From: JAVBLT01 sp031553315
Lineage (GTDB): Bacteria > Verrucomicrobiota > Kiritimatiellia > RFP12 > DVOR01
Assembly (NCBI GenBank): GCA_031553315.1
Contig: JAVBLT010000020.1
Location: 1 to 64,000, forward strand
DNA: 64,000 nucleotides
Direction: 5' to 3'
Of the stretch, positions 1 to 8,742 are shown one piece after another. The position numbers were made by a program, and so were the translations under genes. The notes below the pieces were generated by a model that was not told the origin of the DNA, made no database searches, and worked only from the letters and a program-made list of their open reading frames with translations. Numbering within the stretch: the first letter of the stretch is position 1; each line of letters begins with the position of its first letter.

Positions 1-2430
1 AACCTCCTCGCCGCCGAAGTCTACCGCTGGTGCGACGGTTCCTACCTCGAAGACCAGGATTTCTGGCGCCTCAGCGGCATCTTCCGCGACGTGTGGCTCT
101 GGGCCGAGCGCCCCGCCGGCCTGCGCGATTTCTCCGTGACCGCCACCTTCGATTCCGAGTACAAAGAAGCCGCCCTCACCGTGACGCCCCTGCTCGAAGG
201 CCAAGCCAACGTGACCTGCGAGCTCATTTCCCCAACCGGTAAAACCCTCGCCATCCGGGAAGACGGCGCCTTCACCCTCAAAGACCCCCTCCTCTGGACC
301 GCCGAAACCCCCAGCCTCCACACCCTCCTCTTCACCGTGACCGGCGCCGGAGCCCCCCCCGAATACATCGCCCGGCGCATCGGCCTGCGCCAGGTCGAAA
401 TCAAAGACGGCATCCTCCGGCTCAACGGCAAACGCATCCTCCTCAAAGGCGTCAACCGCCACGAATCCTCCCCCGAAGGCGGCTACACCGTCTCCCGCAA
501 GCTCATGGAAACCGATATCCGCCTCCTCAAAGAGCTCAACTTCAACGCCGTGCGCACCAGCCACTACCCCAACCATTCCGACTGGTACGACCTGTGCGAC
601 GCCGCCGGCATTTACCTCGTCGACGAAGCCAACATCGAATCCCACGGCATGGGCTACGGCGCCAACTCCCTCGCCCACCGCGCCGACTTCAAAGCCGCCC
701 ACCTCTCCCGCGCCACCAACATGCTCCTGCGCGACCGCAACCACCCCGCCGTCATCATCTGGTCCATGGGCAACGAATCGGGCTTCGGCGAAAACTTCCG
801 CGCCGTCTACCGCGCCCTCAAAGCCCTCGACCCCTCGCGCCCCGTGCAATACGAAGTGGCCGGCCGCGAGCTCGAGACCGACATCATCTGCCCCATGTAC
901 CACCCCGCCTGGAAAGGCGTTGAATACGCCCAGACCCGGCACAACCGCCCCTACATCCCCTGCGAGTATATGCACGCCATGGGCAACAGCACCGGCGGCC
1001 TCGAAAAATACTGGGATCCCTGCTACAAATACCCCTACCTCCAAGGCGGTTTCATGTGGGATTTCATCGACCAAGGCCTTTGGAAAACCGAAAAAGACCC
1101 CGGCGGCAACACCATCCGCTTCCTCGCCTACGGCGGCGACTTCGGCGACAAACCCAACAAAGGCAACTTCTGCGGCAACGGCATCGTCGCCGCCACGCGC
1201 GACCTCCACCCCGCCGCCGCCCAAGTCAAATACATCAACCAAAACATCAAAGTCAAATCCGTCGATTGGGCCGCAGCCGCCGCCGCAATCGAAAACCGCT
1301 TCATCTTCCGCGACCTCGGCGGCGTCAAAGGCCGCTGGAACCTCAGCTGCAACGGCCGCGTGATCTCCAGCGGCCCCCTCGACCTCGCCGGCCTTCAGCC
1401 CGGCCAAACCGCGCAAATCCCCCTTCACGGCTGGATCGGCATACCCAACCTCGAAGGCGAATTCTTCCTTGATTTCGAATTTCTCGAGGCCGACCGCATC
1501 ATCGCCGCCGATCAGTTCCCCCGCGAGAAAAGCCCCGTTGCCGCCAAAATCCTCACCCGCCGCCAGCGCGCCGCATTCAGCGTGACCGGCGAGACCCCCG
1601 AAACCCTCACCGCCGCCAACGGCATCAGCACCCTCGCCTTCAACCGCAAAACCGGCGCGCTCGAAAGCTACACCGTCCGCGGCGAACCCATCCTCAAAGC
1701 ACCCCTCCGCCTCAACTTCTGGCGCCCCCTCACCGACAACGACATCGGCAACAAACAGGCCAGCCGCTGCGCCGTCTGGCGCGAAGCCGGCCCAAACGCC
1801 GCCTGCACCGCCCTCGCCACCCGGCAAGCCGGCGAAAACCTCATCGTCGAGGCCCGTTTCGCCATTCCCGTCGGCGACTCCTCCGCCACCCTCACCCACA
1901 CCCTCGCCCCCGACGGCACCATCCGCACCGACCTCGCCTTCACCGCCGCCCAGGACCTCCCCAACATCCCCCGCATCGGCCTCACCTTCGGCCTGCGCGG
2001 CGACTTCAACCAGCTCCACTGGTTCGGCCGCGGCCCCTTCGAAAACTACGCCGACCGTAAAACCGCCTCCTTCGTGGGCGACTACCGCCTCAACCTCGCC
2101 GACGCCGCCTGCCCCTACCTCCGCCCCCAGGAATACGGCTACCGCACCGACACCCGCCGCCTCGACCTCACCGCCCCCGACTCCAAAGGCATCCGCATCA
2201 CCGGCGCCCCCGTCTTCGGCTTCAACGCCTGGCCCCACACCCAGGCCGACCTCGAAGGCCCCCGCCACCCCTTCGAGATTCCCAAACGCGATTTCATCAC
2301 CCTCAACATCGACCTCGACCAGATGGGCGTGGGCGGCGACGACAGCTGGGGCGCCCAGCCCCACCCCGAATTCCAGCCCAAAGCCGGCCGCGCCTACACC
2401 TTCTCCTTCACCCTGCAACCCCTCTTTTGA
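1..2430 (+). CDS. lacZ: Beta-galactosidase, GH2 LacZ type, 5'-truncated
   Basis: Retaining glycoside hydrolase that cleaves terminal beta-galactosides. The reading frame is already open at base 1 (NLLAAEVYRW...) and matches LacZ from about residue 190 onward, so the true start lies upstream and the GTG at 91 is internal. The GH2 catalytic TIM barrel is recognisable. The acid/base Glu lies in GNESGFG (codon 775-777) and the nucleophile Glu in CEYMHAMGNS (codon 964-966). The C-terminal half carries the Ig-like and galactose-mutarotase-like (Bgal_small_N) region, with the family motif FGRGPFENYADRK. No signal peptide can be judged because the N-terminus is missing. It ends at TGA 2428-2430 and is followed by thiE with almost no gap, suggesting co-transcription. 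The family is certain. Lactose as substrate is inferred. Confidence 0.95.
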   Translation, partial: NLLAAEVYRWCDGSYLEDQDFWRLSGIFRDVWLWAERPAGLRDFSVTATFDSEYKEAALTVTPLLEGQANVTCELISPTGKTLAIREDGAFTLKDPLLWTAETPSLHTLLFTVTGAGAPPEYIARRIGLRQVEIKDGILRLNGKRILLKGVNRHESSPEGGYTVSRKLMETDIRLLKELNFNAVRTSHYPNHSDWYDLCDAAGIYLVDEANIESHGMGYGANSLAHRADFKAAHLSRATNMLLRDRNHPAVIIWSMGNESGFGENFRAVYRALKALDPSRPVQYEVAGRELETDIICPMYHPAWKGVEYAQTRHNRPYIPCEYMHAMGNSTGGLEKYWDPCYKYPYLQGGFMWDFIDQGLWKTEKDPGGNTIRFLAYGGDFGDKPNKGNFCGNGIVAATRDLHPAAAQVKYINQNIKVKSVDWAAAAAAIENRFIFRDLGGVKGRWNLSCNGRVISSGPLDLAGLQPGQTAQIPLHGWIGIPNLEGEFFLDFEFLEADRIIAADQFPREKSPVAAKILTRRQRAAFSVTGETPETLTAANGISTLAFNRKTGALESYTVRGEPILKAPLRLNFWRPLTDNDIGNKQASRCAVWREAGPNAACTALATRQAGENLIVEARFAIPVGDSSATLTHTLAPDGTIRTDLAFTAAQDLPNIPRIGLTFGLRGDFNQLHWFGRGPFENYADRKTASFVGDYRLNLADAACPYLRPQEYGYRTDTRRLDLTAPDSKGIRITGAPVFGFNAWPHTQADLEGPRHPFEIPKRDFITLNIDLDQMGVGGDDSWGAQPHPEFQPKAGRAYTFSFTLQPLF

Positions 2431-2438
2431 GAACCCCC

Positions 2439-3086
2439 ATGCAACCCTTCGGCCTTTACCTCGTGATCACGGACCCCGCCACCGGCTATGAAACCTGCGC
2501 CCGGGCCGCCGTCAAAGCCGGCACCCGCTTCATCCAGCTGCGCATGAAGCGCGCCCCCCGCGAAGCCATCGTCAGCACCGGCCACCGCCTCCGCGCAATC
2601 ACCGCCGGCACCGGCACCCTCCTCATCGTCAACGACGACCCAGACATCGCCGCCGAAGTCAACGCCGACGGCGTCCACCTCGGCCAGAGCGACATGCCCG
2701 TGCCCCAGGCCCGCCTCAAATACCCCACCCTTCGCTACTTCGGCCTCTCCACCCACTCCTTCGCCCAATCCCTCGCCGCCCGCGACCAACACCCCGACTA
2801 CATCGGCGTGGGCCCCGTCTACGCCACCCCCACCAAAGCCATCCCCGACCCCGTCCTCGGGCCCCTCGAAGCCGGCCGCATGATCAAAAACGCCCCCTTT
2901 CCCGCCGTCGCCATCGGCGGCATCGACGAAACCCGCCTCCCCGAAGTCCTCCTCGCCGGCGCCCAAAACTACTCCGTCGTCCGCGCCGTCTGCGCCAGCC
3001 AAGACCCTTACGCCGCCATCCTCCGCCTTCAGGCCATCTGGCGCGAGAATTTGAAAGAAACCCGCTCTGGAGCGGGTTTCGAATGA
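2439..3086 (+). CDS. thiE: Thiamine-phosphate synthase
   Basis: Couples HMP-diphosphate to hydroxyethylthiazole phosphate to make thiamine phosphate (cytosolic, TIM barrel). Family motifs are visible: LLIVNDDPDIAAE followed by ADGVHLGQSD for diphosphate/Mg binding, VGPVYATPTK near the active site, and VAIGGI near the C-terminal phosphate site. I chose the ATG at 2439. A TTG at 2427 overlapping the lacZ stop is possible and would add four residues. No strong Shine-Dalgarno is seen, so translation may be coupled to lacZ. The last six or seven residues and the TGA (3084-3086) lie inside palindromic repeat copy A, so the C-terminus appears to have been reshaped by that element. thiN, the other thiamine gene here, is about 28 kb away. 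Confidence 0.92.
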   Translation: MQPFGLYLVITDPATGYETCARAAVKAGTRFIQLRMKRAPREAIVSTGHRLRAITAGTGTLLIVNDDPDIAAEVNADGVHLGQSDMPVPQARLKYPTLRYFGLSTHSFAQSLAARDQHPDYIGVGPVYATPTKAIPDPVLGPLEAGRMIKNAPFPAVAIGGIDETRLPEVLLAGAQNYSVVRAVCASQDPYAAILRLQAIWRENLKETRSGAGFE

Positions 3087-3232
3087 GATTTTCGGATTTT
3101 TCGAAGGTGAATTTTGGGTTTTGACAAACGCCTGAGGCGAGCCGTAGCAAAGCTACGGCTCGCCTCAGGAATTCACCAAAAAGAAAAATACCTTTCGAAA
3201 AATTGAGAAGTTTCAATCTTAACTTGCTCTAA
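3067..3232. repeat. Interspersed palindromic element, copy A
   Basis: About 166 bp, imperfectly palindromic overall. The core is a perfect 18-bp stem (3131-3148 with 3152-3169) around an AAA loop, centred on GTAGC-AAA-GCTAC. The outer arms resemble those of copies B (43021-43184) and C (48093-48259). Its left half matches the reverse complement of copy B's right half: GGTTTCGAATGAGATTT, then CGAAGGTGA, then TTTTGACAAACG. Copy A is therefore inverted relative to B. It lies between convergent genes and supplies both stops: TGA 3084-3086 for thiE and TAG (3231-3229) for the minus-strand gene. A local hairpin at 3058-3079 (AAACCCGCTC/GAGCGGGTTT) straddles its left edge. It could act as a bidirectional terminator. 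Confidence 0.85.
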
Positions 3233-3987
3233 CGGCCGCGCCCGCCGCGGCGGCCGGGACCGGCCGGGCGGTCGGTGACCTGGATGATTTCCTTGATGGT
3301 GGCGGCGAAGTTTTCGCTGTCGGCGCGGTTGTAGCCGGCGCTGCGGCCTGCGGCCTGGAGGAGAATGTCGCGCTCGGCGTGGCGGAGCTGATCGAGCTCG
3401 CCCATGAGTTCGCGCATGTTGACGGTGATCTCTTCGCCTTTTTCAAACTTTTCGCGCGTTTCGTTGGCGAGGGCGAGCTTTTCCATGAAAAGGGTGTGGG
3501 TTTCGCGCTGTTCGCCGGTGAGCAGGCGGATATCTACGTTGGCGAGAAAGTTGGCGCGGTTTTCCGCGTCGGCGACGATTGCGTTGCGCCAGTTCATCAT
3601 GCGCTGATATTCTTCGGGGTTTTCCGTCTTGAATTTTTCCAGCCAGGCCTGGCGTTCGGCGGCGGAGGGCGGGCCGCGGCGGGGCTGTTCGGGCTGGGGC
3701 TGGGCCTGGGCGACCGCGGGCTGTTCCTCCTGCGCTTTTTCGGGCTGAGGCTGCTCCTGAGCCACGATTTGGGCCTGGAGGGCGGCTTCGCGCTGGCGGA
3801 GGGCGGCGATCTGGTCGTTGAGGCGGCGAAGGAGCGCTTCTTTATCCGCGTCGATCACTGTTCCGCCGCTTTTCAGGTCGATCTCTTCCTGAATGATGGC
3901 GTCGACGGGTGCCGTGAAGCGACCGATGGCAAAGCAGCCGATGGCGAGAAAGAAGGCGCCTGCTGTGAGGAGGGCGGGTTTATTCAT
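3229..3987 (-). CDS. Membrane-anchored coiled-coil protein of unknown function
   Basis: 252 residues, no family recognised. An N-terminal hydrophobic segment (about residues 5-25, LLTAGAFFLAIGCFAIG) is followed by a predicted coiled coil (about 45-75, rich in Leu, Arg, Gln and Ala), a Gln/Pro/Glu linker (about 77-105), a second charged helical region and a basic GRRGGRGR tail. This suggests a single-pass envelope protein with a periplasmic helical body. The start ATG overlaps the stop of the upstream amidase gene (ATGA, 3984-3987), so the two are translationally coupled and may share a role in wall remodelling. The stop codon is contributed by palindromic repeat copy A. Confidence 0.75.
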   Translation of the reverse strand: MNKPALLTAGAFFLAIGCFAIGRFTAPVDAIIQEEIDLKSGGTVIDADKEALLRRLNDQIAALRQREAALQAQIVAQEQPQPEKAQEEQPAVAQAQPQPEQPRRGPPSAAERQAWLEKFKTENPEEYQRMMNWRNAIVADAENRANFLANVDIRLLTGEQRETHTLFMEKLALANETREKFEKGEEITVNMRELMGELDQLRHAERDILLQAAGRSAGYNRADSENFAATIKEIIQVTDRPAGPGRRGGRGR

Positions 3988-5051
3988 GGAGCCTCTGGGG
4001 GTTGGGTGTTTTCGGGGTGCGTGTCTGGTGTCAACGGCTCGGGGGGCGGATTATTGCCGGGCGGGGAATCTTTTTCGGCGGGGTCTTCTTTTTTGGGGTG
4101 AAAGGCGGGGGTGGAGGTGTAGTCGAGGATGCCTTGGCGGATGGCGGCGACGATGGAATCGATGTAGTCGTTTTGGCTGAGGCGCCGGGCTTCCTCGGGG
4201 TTCGAGAGGAAGCCGACTTCGACGAGGACGGCGGGGCAGGGGGCGTTGCGGAGAACGTGGAAATAGGCGCGCTTGAGGCCGCGATCCGCGGGGGCGGTTT
4301 TATCGGGATAATACCCGGGCTGGAGCAGGCGGCGGTGAATGGAGCAGGCGAGGGCGGAGCTGGAGGTGTTGAAGGGTGAACCGGGCTGGATGCCGCGGGG
4401 ATCGGAGCCGCCGTTGGTGCTGGGGGCGTCTTGAAGGGCGAGGGCGAAGGTTTCGATGCCTTCGGCTTTGGCGGAGGGGGCGTTGTTGGCGTGGATGCTG
4501 ACAAAGAGGTCGGCTTCGCAGGCGCGGGCAAACTCGGTGCGGTTGGAAAGGGTGAGCGTTTGGTCGCCTGTGCGGGTGAGGGTGACGCGGTGGGGGGTGT
4601 TGCTGAGGGAGGTCTGGAGGCGCTGGGCGATATCGAGGGTGAGGATTTTTTCGCGGAGGTTGCGGGTTGTGGCGCGGGTGCCGTTGTCGGCGCCGCCGTG
4701 ACCGGGATCGAGGACGATGTGGAGCGGGGCGGCGTTGGTGGAGGGGGCGGGGAGGTAGGCGTCGCGCAAGAGGCGGATGTCGGCGGCGCAGATCTGCCAG
4801 TCGCCGGTGGCGATGTTGCCGCGGGCGGGGTAGTTGAGGTAACAGAGGAGATTGTTTACGGTGAGGCGGCGGCTGTCGGAATGAAAGACCACGGTGTGGG
4901 TTTCGTTGCTGTAGGTGAGGGTTGTGCCGTCCCATACGCCTTGGGGCAGATCGAGGGTTTCGGCGATGGTGGCGGGCGAGTGCCATGCGTTGGTTTGCGC
5001 GGCGAGGGGAAGGGCGGAAAGAAGGGCGAAGGCGAGAAAGAGGCGGGGCAT
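3984..5051 (-). CDS. N-acetylmuramoyl-L-alanine amidase (Amidase_3)
   Basis: Exported zinc amidase that removes the stem peptide from MurNAc in peptidoglycan. The start at 5051 gives a clean signal peptide (MPRLFLAFALLSALPLAAQT) with an AAAGGA ribosome site. The longer frame to 5222 has an Arg-rich N-terminus and crosses the promoter. Zinc ligands fit the AmiC fold: H118 in LDPGHGG, E134 in NLREKI and H187 in SIHANN. The catalytic Glu is E278 in LVEVGFLSN. Residues 20-105 form a small N-terminal domain of unknown type. The tail after about 320 is Pro/Glu/Asp rich and probably disordered. 355 residues. Its stop overlaps the start of the coiled-coil gene downstream. Confidence 0.93.
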   Translation of the reverse strand: MPRLFLAFALLSALPLAAQTNAWHSPATIAETLDLPQGVWDGTTLTYSNETHTVVFHSDSRRLTVNNLLCYLNYPARGNIATGDWQICAADIRLLRDAYLPAPSTNAAPLHIVLDPGHGGADNGTRATTRNLREKILTLDIAQRLQTSLSNTPHRVTLTRTGDQTLTLSNRTEFARACEADLFVSIHANNAPSAKAEGIETFALALQDAPSTNGGSDPRGIQPGSPFNTSSSALACSIHRRLLQPGYYPDKTAPADRGLKRAYFHVLRNAPCPAVLVEVGFLSNPEEARRLSQNDYIDSIVAAIRQGILDYTSTPAFHPKKEDPAEKDSPPGNNPPPEPLTPDTHPENTQPPEAP

Positions 5052-5076
5052 AAGAAAAATCCTTTCAACGCCGCAC

Positions 5077-5105
5077 ATGATGGCCGAAAGGGTATTGAAA
5101 AGCAA
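5077..5105 (-). promoter_or_regulatory. Candidate sigma-70 promoter of the amidase operon
   Basis: On the minus strand TTGCTT (5105-5100) and CATCAT (5082-5077) are 17 bp apart, just upstream of the ATG at 5051. The -10 is imperfect. Spacing and position support it. Confidence 0.45.
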
Positions 5106-5193
5106 GCGCCAAAGAAAAAAACCAAAGCGTGTGCGTTGAAAAGGGCGAGGCGAGCGCAAACGGAAAATCGCCCGTGAAAAGCAGTGGTTTTGA

Positions 5194-5222
5194 TTGACGC
5201 GGAGGAAGGTTTGCGCTACCAT
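5194..5222 (+). promoter_or_regulatory. Sigma-70 promoter of surface protein 1
   Basis: TTGACG (5194-5199), 17 bp, TACCAT (5217-5222), 35 bp before the ATG at 5258. The TAC-type -10 recurs at deoC, thiN and rpmH. Confidence 0.65.
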
Positions 5223-5257
5223 GAAGGAAAATCGGTTTTATCAGAAATGAGGTTACT

Positions 5258-8200
5258 ATGGATAGATTGCCCGTTTTTCTGCTTTCGGCGGCGCTGGCTG
5301 CCTCCTTCGCTTCCGCCCAGACGGCCACGATGACCGGCGCGACCGGCGCGGATATGTCGCTCCCCGCCACGTGGAGCAACGCCATCGGCATCACGGCCAC
5401 TGAGGCCGAGGGGTGGGATTACGAAGTCGCCGGAAAGGATCTTCAAACGCCCAACAACGTCAACGTGGCCGCGAAAGCGCAGAGCCTTTCCGTCACCGGC
5501 GGTTCGCTCTCGCTCGTGCGGAACCACGCCAGCGGTTATGAGACCCGCACCTACAGCTTCCCGGGGCTCGCCTTGGCCGACAGCAACTTGCGCCTGCTCG
5601 GCACGACCGGCGGCAGCTATTATGACATTTCCACGCCGCTTTCCTTCTCGGGCAACAGCGCCATCACCCGCGTAAGCGGCGGTTATTCGCAGAAGCTTAC
5701 CTTTACGAGCGCTTCGGGAATCTCGGGGTCGGGCGTGCTGACCGTTCAGAACTCCACCGGAAACCCGCTGGTTGTGGTCAACAATGCGCCGGGAAGCTAC
5801 ACGGGGCAAATCAAGCTGGCCAACGCGGGAAACAACGATTCGGCGTTTGAGCTGAACCAACCCGTCGGCGCGGCGGATCTGACCGTGGGCGGGACCAACG
5901 GCCGGTGGGCGCTGAAGGCCGGCGCCGGCGCCCTGACGGCTCTGCGCAGCTTCACCGTGGAGCGCGCCAACACCACGATCGAGCTGACCGGCGCCAACAC
6001 ATTGACCGATTTCACCCTCGCCGGCGCCACGTTCAAAGGCTCGGGCGCGCTGACGCTGGATCTGGATGAAGACTGTGTGCTTTCCGCTGCCGTGGCGATC
6101 ACCGAAGCGGTCAGCCTCGTCAAAAACGGCGCCGGGGCGCTCACGCTCTCAGGCACCGGCAACACCTTCTCCGGCGGCCTGATCCTCAACGCCGGCGCCG
6201 TTTCGGTCACGGCGTTCAACGGCCTGGGCATTGGCCCGCTCACGCTCAACGCGGGCGAAATCGCCCTGGGGCAGGCCCGCCCCTCCGTCGTGACCGTCAA
6301 CGGCGAAAGCAGCCTGAGCCTCACGCTGACCGCCCAGGATTTCAGCTCGCCCGATTCGGTCATCCTTCCCAATGTGACCGAGGCTTCCCCCGGCCTTCTC
6401 ACCGTGGCGGCGAGCGATTCCGAGGGCAACGTCTACCCCACCCAATTGGTGAACAACCAGCTTCTGCTGATTAAAGACACCGCCGATTTGGTCTGGACGG
6501 GCTCCGAAAACACCCAGTGGGGCGGCGCCTTCCTCAACTGGCTGGCCGCCGGCGAAACGCCCCGCGCCTTTTCGCCGGGCGACGGCGCGTTCTTCCCTGC
6601 CTCGGCAGCCAACGCGGTGGAAGTCGGCGATTCCGTCATCGCGTCGGGGCTTCACGTCGAAGGCGAGGGCTACTCCTTCACCGGCGCGGGCGGCATCCAG
6701 TCGCCCTGGGCGCTCTTCACCCAAAGCGCCTCCCTCGCGGTGCCGCTTCAAACCTGGCGGATGACGGTCGAAGCCGGCATGGCCGTGACCGCCTCCTCGC
6801 TCATCGCCCTTCCCGGCGGAAAGTACGACGCCCGCTTCATCAAGCTCCTCTTCACCGGAAACAACGGCGCCGCCGACGGCGTGGCCGTGGCCGAGCTCAT
6901 GCTTTTCGCCGATTCCCGGCGCGTGGCCTGGCCGGGAGGCTCCACCGTGGCGCTCTCTCCCGGGAGCACCTCCGCCAGCAACGCCAACGAGCTCCCCCGA
7001 AGCCTTATCGACGGCTATTACGGCAACGGCACCGGCAATACCGGCTGGGGTTATGCCTACAAAAACAACAAGCTCTGGATCAACAACGCCACGACCGACC
7101 GCATGAGCGGCGATCTGGTTTATGCCGTGATCGAGCTCCCCCAGACCGTCTCCTTCAACGCCTACCGCATTTGCAGCACCGACCACGGCCCCCGCAACCC
7201 CACCGGGTGGAAGCTCTTTACAAGCATGGATGGCGAAAACTGGCGATCCATCGATTCAAAGGGCAGCCTTGGCGCCGAAGCCGGCCGCGCCAACACCTGG
7301 TATGGCGACACCACGGCATCGACCATCACCTACGTGCCGGCGGGTCCCCCCGCCCTTCAGGCGCCGGCCGCCCTTTCCGGCAATGGCGACATCACCGCCG
7401 GCACACTCGCCGGTTCGTTCAGCAAAGCCGGAACCGGCTTGCTCACCCTCTCGGGCGACAACAGCACCGCCACCGCCTGGCTGGGCGTGACCGAAGGCTC
7501 CGCCCGTTTGGGCACCACCGCCACGGCCCCCAAAAAGATCGATGTGGCATCGGGCGCGACCGCCGAGGTCGACTTCCGGGGAAATCCCTCCCTCGCGCAG
7601 CTCGACGGTTCGGGCCTGCTCAATCTGATCCTCAACGCGGAAGCGGGATTCAGCGCCTCCGGCAATTTTTCAGGCGTCATCCGCCTCCATCCCGGCAGCG
7701 TCGGCGCCACCGCAAAGCTTCGCTTCGACCAATCCGCGATCTCCCTCTCCTCCTCCTGCTGGTTCGAGGTGATGCCCGGCGCCCAGCTCTGGGCCAATCA
7801 GGCCAATGCCGTTTCCCGCAACATCCGCATCGCCGGCGAGGGCGGCGGCGCCAACGTTGAGCAATTCGGCGGCGCGCTCCGCATGCAGAACGGCGCCGCG
7901 CTCAACGGCAAAATCGAAGTGATGGCCGATGCCTCCATCACCGGCAACGGCCGCACCTGCGGTTCGACCGTCACGGTGGCTCAAAGCGCCGAAAGCGCGC
8001 CCACGCTCAGCCTGGGCGTGGCGGCCGTGGCCTACGGCACAGCCGTCGAGGGCAATCTCACCTTCACCGGCGCCTTTTCCGGCCGCGAAGACCTGCCGCT
8101 CAACCTCGCGGTCAACGCCTACACCACCCGCTTGCAGGGCGGGGCGGGCAACAACATGGGTTCGCTCGCCGTGCGGCACCGCGGCGTGGGCTCCGACCCG

Positions 8201-8683
8201 TTTGCGGCGGCCGTTCTGGAGGGCGGCAAGAGCTACGCCTTCGCCTCCGTCTCGGTGGGCGGCAACGCCTCGAAAACCGAAAGCCTGACCGTCACCAACG
8301 CCACGCTGACCGTTTCGGGCGCACTCACCGTTTCGGAAAGCTCCAGCACGCTGTCGCTGCTCTCCGGCGGGCGTTTGGCCTATTCCTCCGGCGCGATCGA
8401 AGGGACCCTTGCGCTTGGCGGAGGCTCCGCGCTTCAGCCCCTTTCGTTTGCCGATCCGCTCACGGTCGCCACCGTGGTTCCGCCGGCGGCGGGAACCGTG
8501 GCGCTGGTCATTGACGAATCGCTGGCTCCGGTTCAACCGTGGGCGCGCGCCTACATTTTGCGCACGCCCACGCGTCTGCCCGTCACAGCCTTTACCGGCG
8601 TGCCCGAAAAGTGGCGGCTGGTTTCGGATGCGACCGGCCTTTACCTCACCCGCGATGTGGGCACAGTCATCATGCTCTTCTGA
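5258..8683 (+). CDS. Giant exported autotransporter-type repeat protein with an F5/8-type-C-like segment (surface protein 1)
   Basis: 1141 residues with a clear Sec signal peptide (MDRLPVFLLSAALAASFASA, cleavage near AQ). Most of the protein is beta-helix-type autotransporter-associated repeat, with motifs such as LVKNGAGALTLSGTGNTFSGG (about 288-308) and FSKAGTGLLTLSGDNS (about 722-737). Between roughly residues 525 and 690 sits a different domain resembling a discoidin/F5/8 type C carbohydrate-binding fold (RFIKLLF..., NPTGWKLFTSMDGENWRSID). No C-terminal 12-strand autotransporter barrel is present. The chain ends GTVIMLF, close in style to the end of surface protein 2 (GILITIY). A GAGG ribosome site precedes the ATG. 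A surface adhesin or glycan-binding role is inferred from architecture only. Confidence 0.85.
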   Translation: MDRLPVFLLSAALAASFASAQTATMTGATGADMSLPATWSNAIGITATEAEGWDYEVAGKDLQTPNNVNVAAKAQSLSVTGGSLSLVRNHASGYETRTYSFPGLALADSNLRLLGTTGGSYYDISTPLSFSGNSAITRVSGGYSQKLTFTSASGISGSGVLTVQNSTGNPLVVVNNAPGSYTGQIKLANAGNNDSAFELNQPVGAADLTVGGTNGRWALKAGAGALTALRSFTVERANTTIELTGANTLTDFTLAGATFKGSGALTLDLDEDCVLSAAVAITEAVSLVKNGAGALTLSGTGNTFSGGLILNAGAVSVTAFNGLGIGPLTLNAGEIALGQARPSVVTVNGESSLSLTLTAQDFSSPDSVILPNVTEASPGLLTVAASDSEGNVYPTQLVNNQLLLIKDTADLVWTGSENTQWGGAFLNWLAAGETPRAFSPGDGAFFPASAANAVEVGDSVIASGLHVEGEGYSFTGAGGIQSPWALFTQSASLAVPLQTWRMTVEAGMAVTASSLIALPGGKYDARFIKLLFTGNNGAADGVAVAELMLFADSRRVAWPGGSTVALSPGSTSASNANELPRSLIDGYYGNGTGNTGWGYAYKNNKLWINNATTDRMSGDLVYAVIELPQTVSFNAYRICSTDHGPRNPTGWKLFTSMDGENWRSIDSKGSLGAEAGRANTWYGDTTASTITYVPAGPPALQAPAALSGNGDITAGTLAGSFSKAGTGLLTLSGDNSTATAWLGVTEGSARLGTTATAPKKIDVASGATAEVDFRGNPSLAQLDGSGLLNLILNAEAGFSASGNFSGVIRLHPGSVGATAKLRFDQSAISLSSSCWFEVMPGAQLWANQANAVSRNIRIAGEGGGANVEQFGGALRMQNGAALNGKIEVMADASITGNGRTCGSTVTVAQSAESAPTLSLGVAAVAYGTAVEGNLTFTGAFSGREDLPLNLAVNAYTTRLQGGAGNNMGSLAVRHRGVGSDPFAAAVLEGGKSYAFASVSVGGNASKTESLTVTNATLTVSGALTVSESSSTLSLLSGGRLAYSSGAIEGTLALGGGSALQPLSFADPLTVATVVPPAAGTVALVIDESLAPVQPWARAYILRTPTRLPVTAFTGVPEKWRLVSDATGLYLTRDVGTVIMLF

Positions 8684-8700
8684 GTGATTGATCAAACAAA

Positions 8701-8735
8701 AAGCGGCTTCCCGGTCAGGGAAGCCGCTTTTTTTG
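8701..8735. terminator. Bidirectional intrinsic terminator
   Basis: Perfect 12-bp stem AAGCGGCTTCCC (8701-8712) with GGGAAGCCGCTT (8718-8729), GGTCA loop, a T run on the plus side and an A run upstream that serves the minus strand. It lies between convergent surface protein 1 and hcp. Confidence 0.92.
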
Positions 8736-8742
8736 TTTTTCT

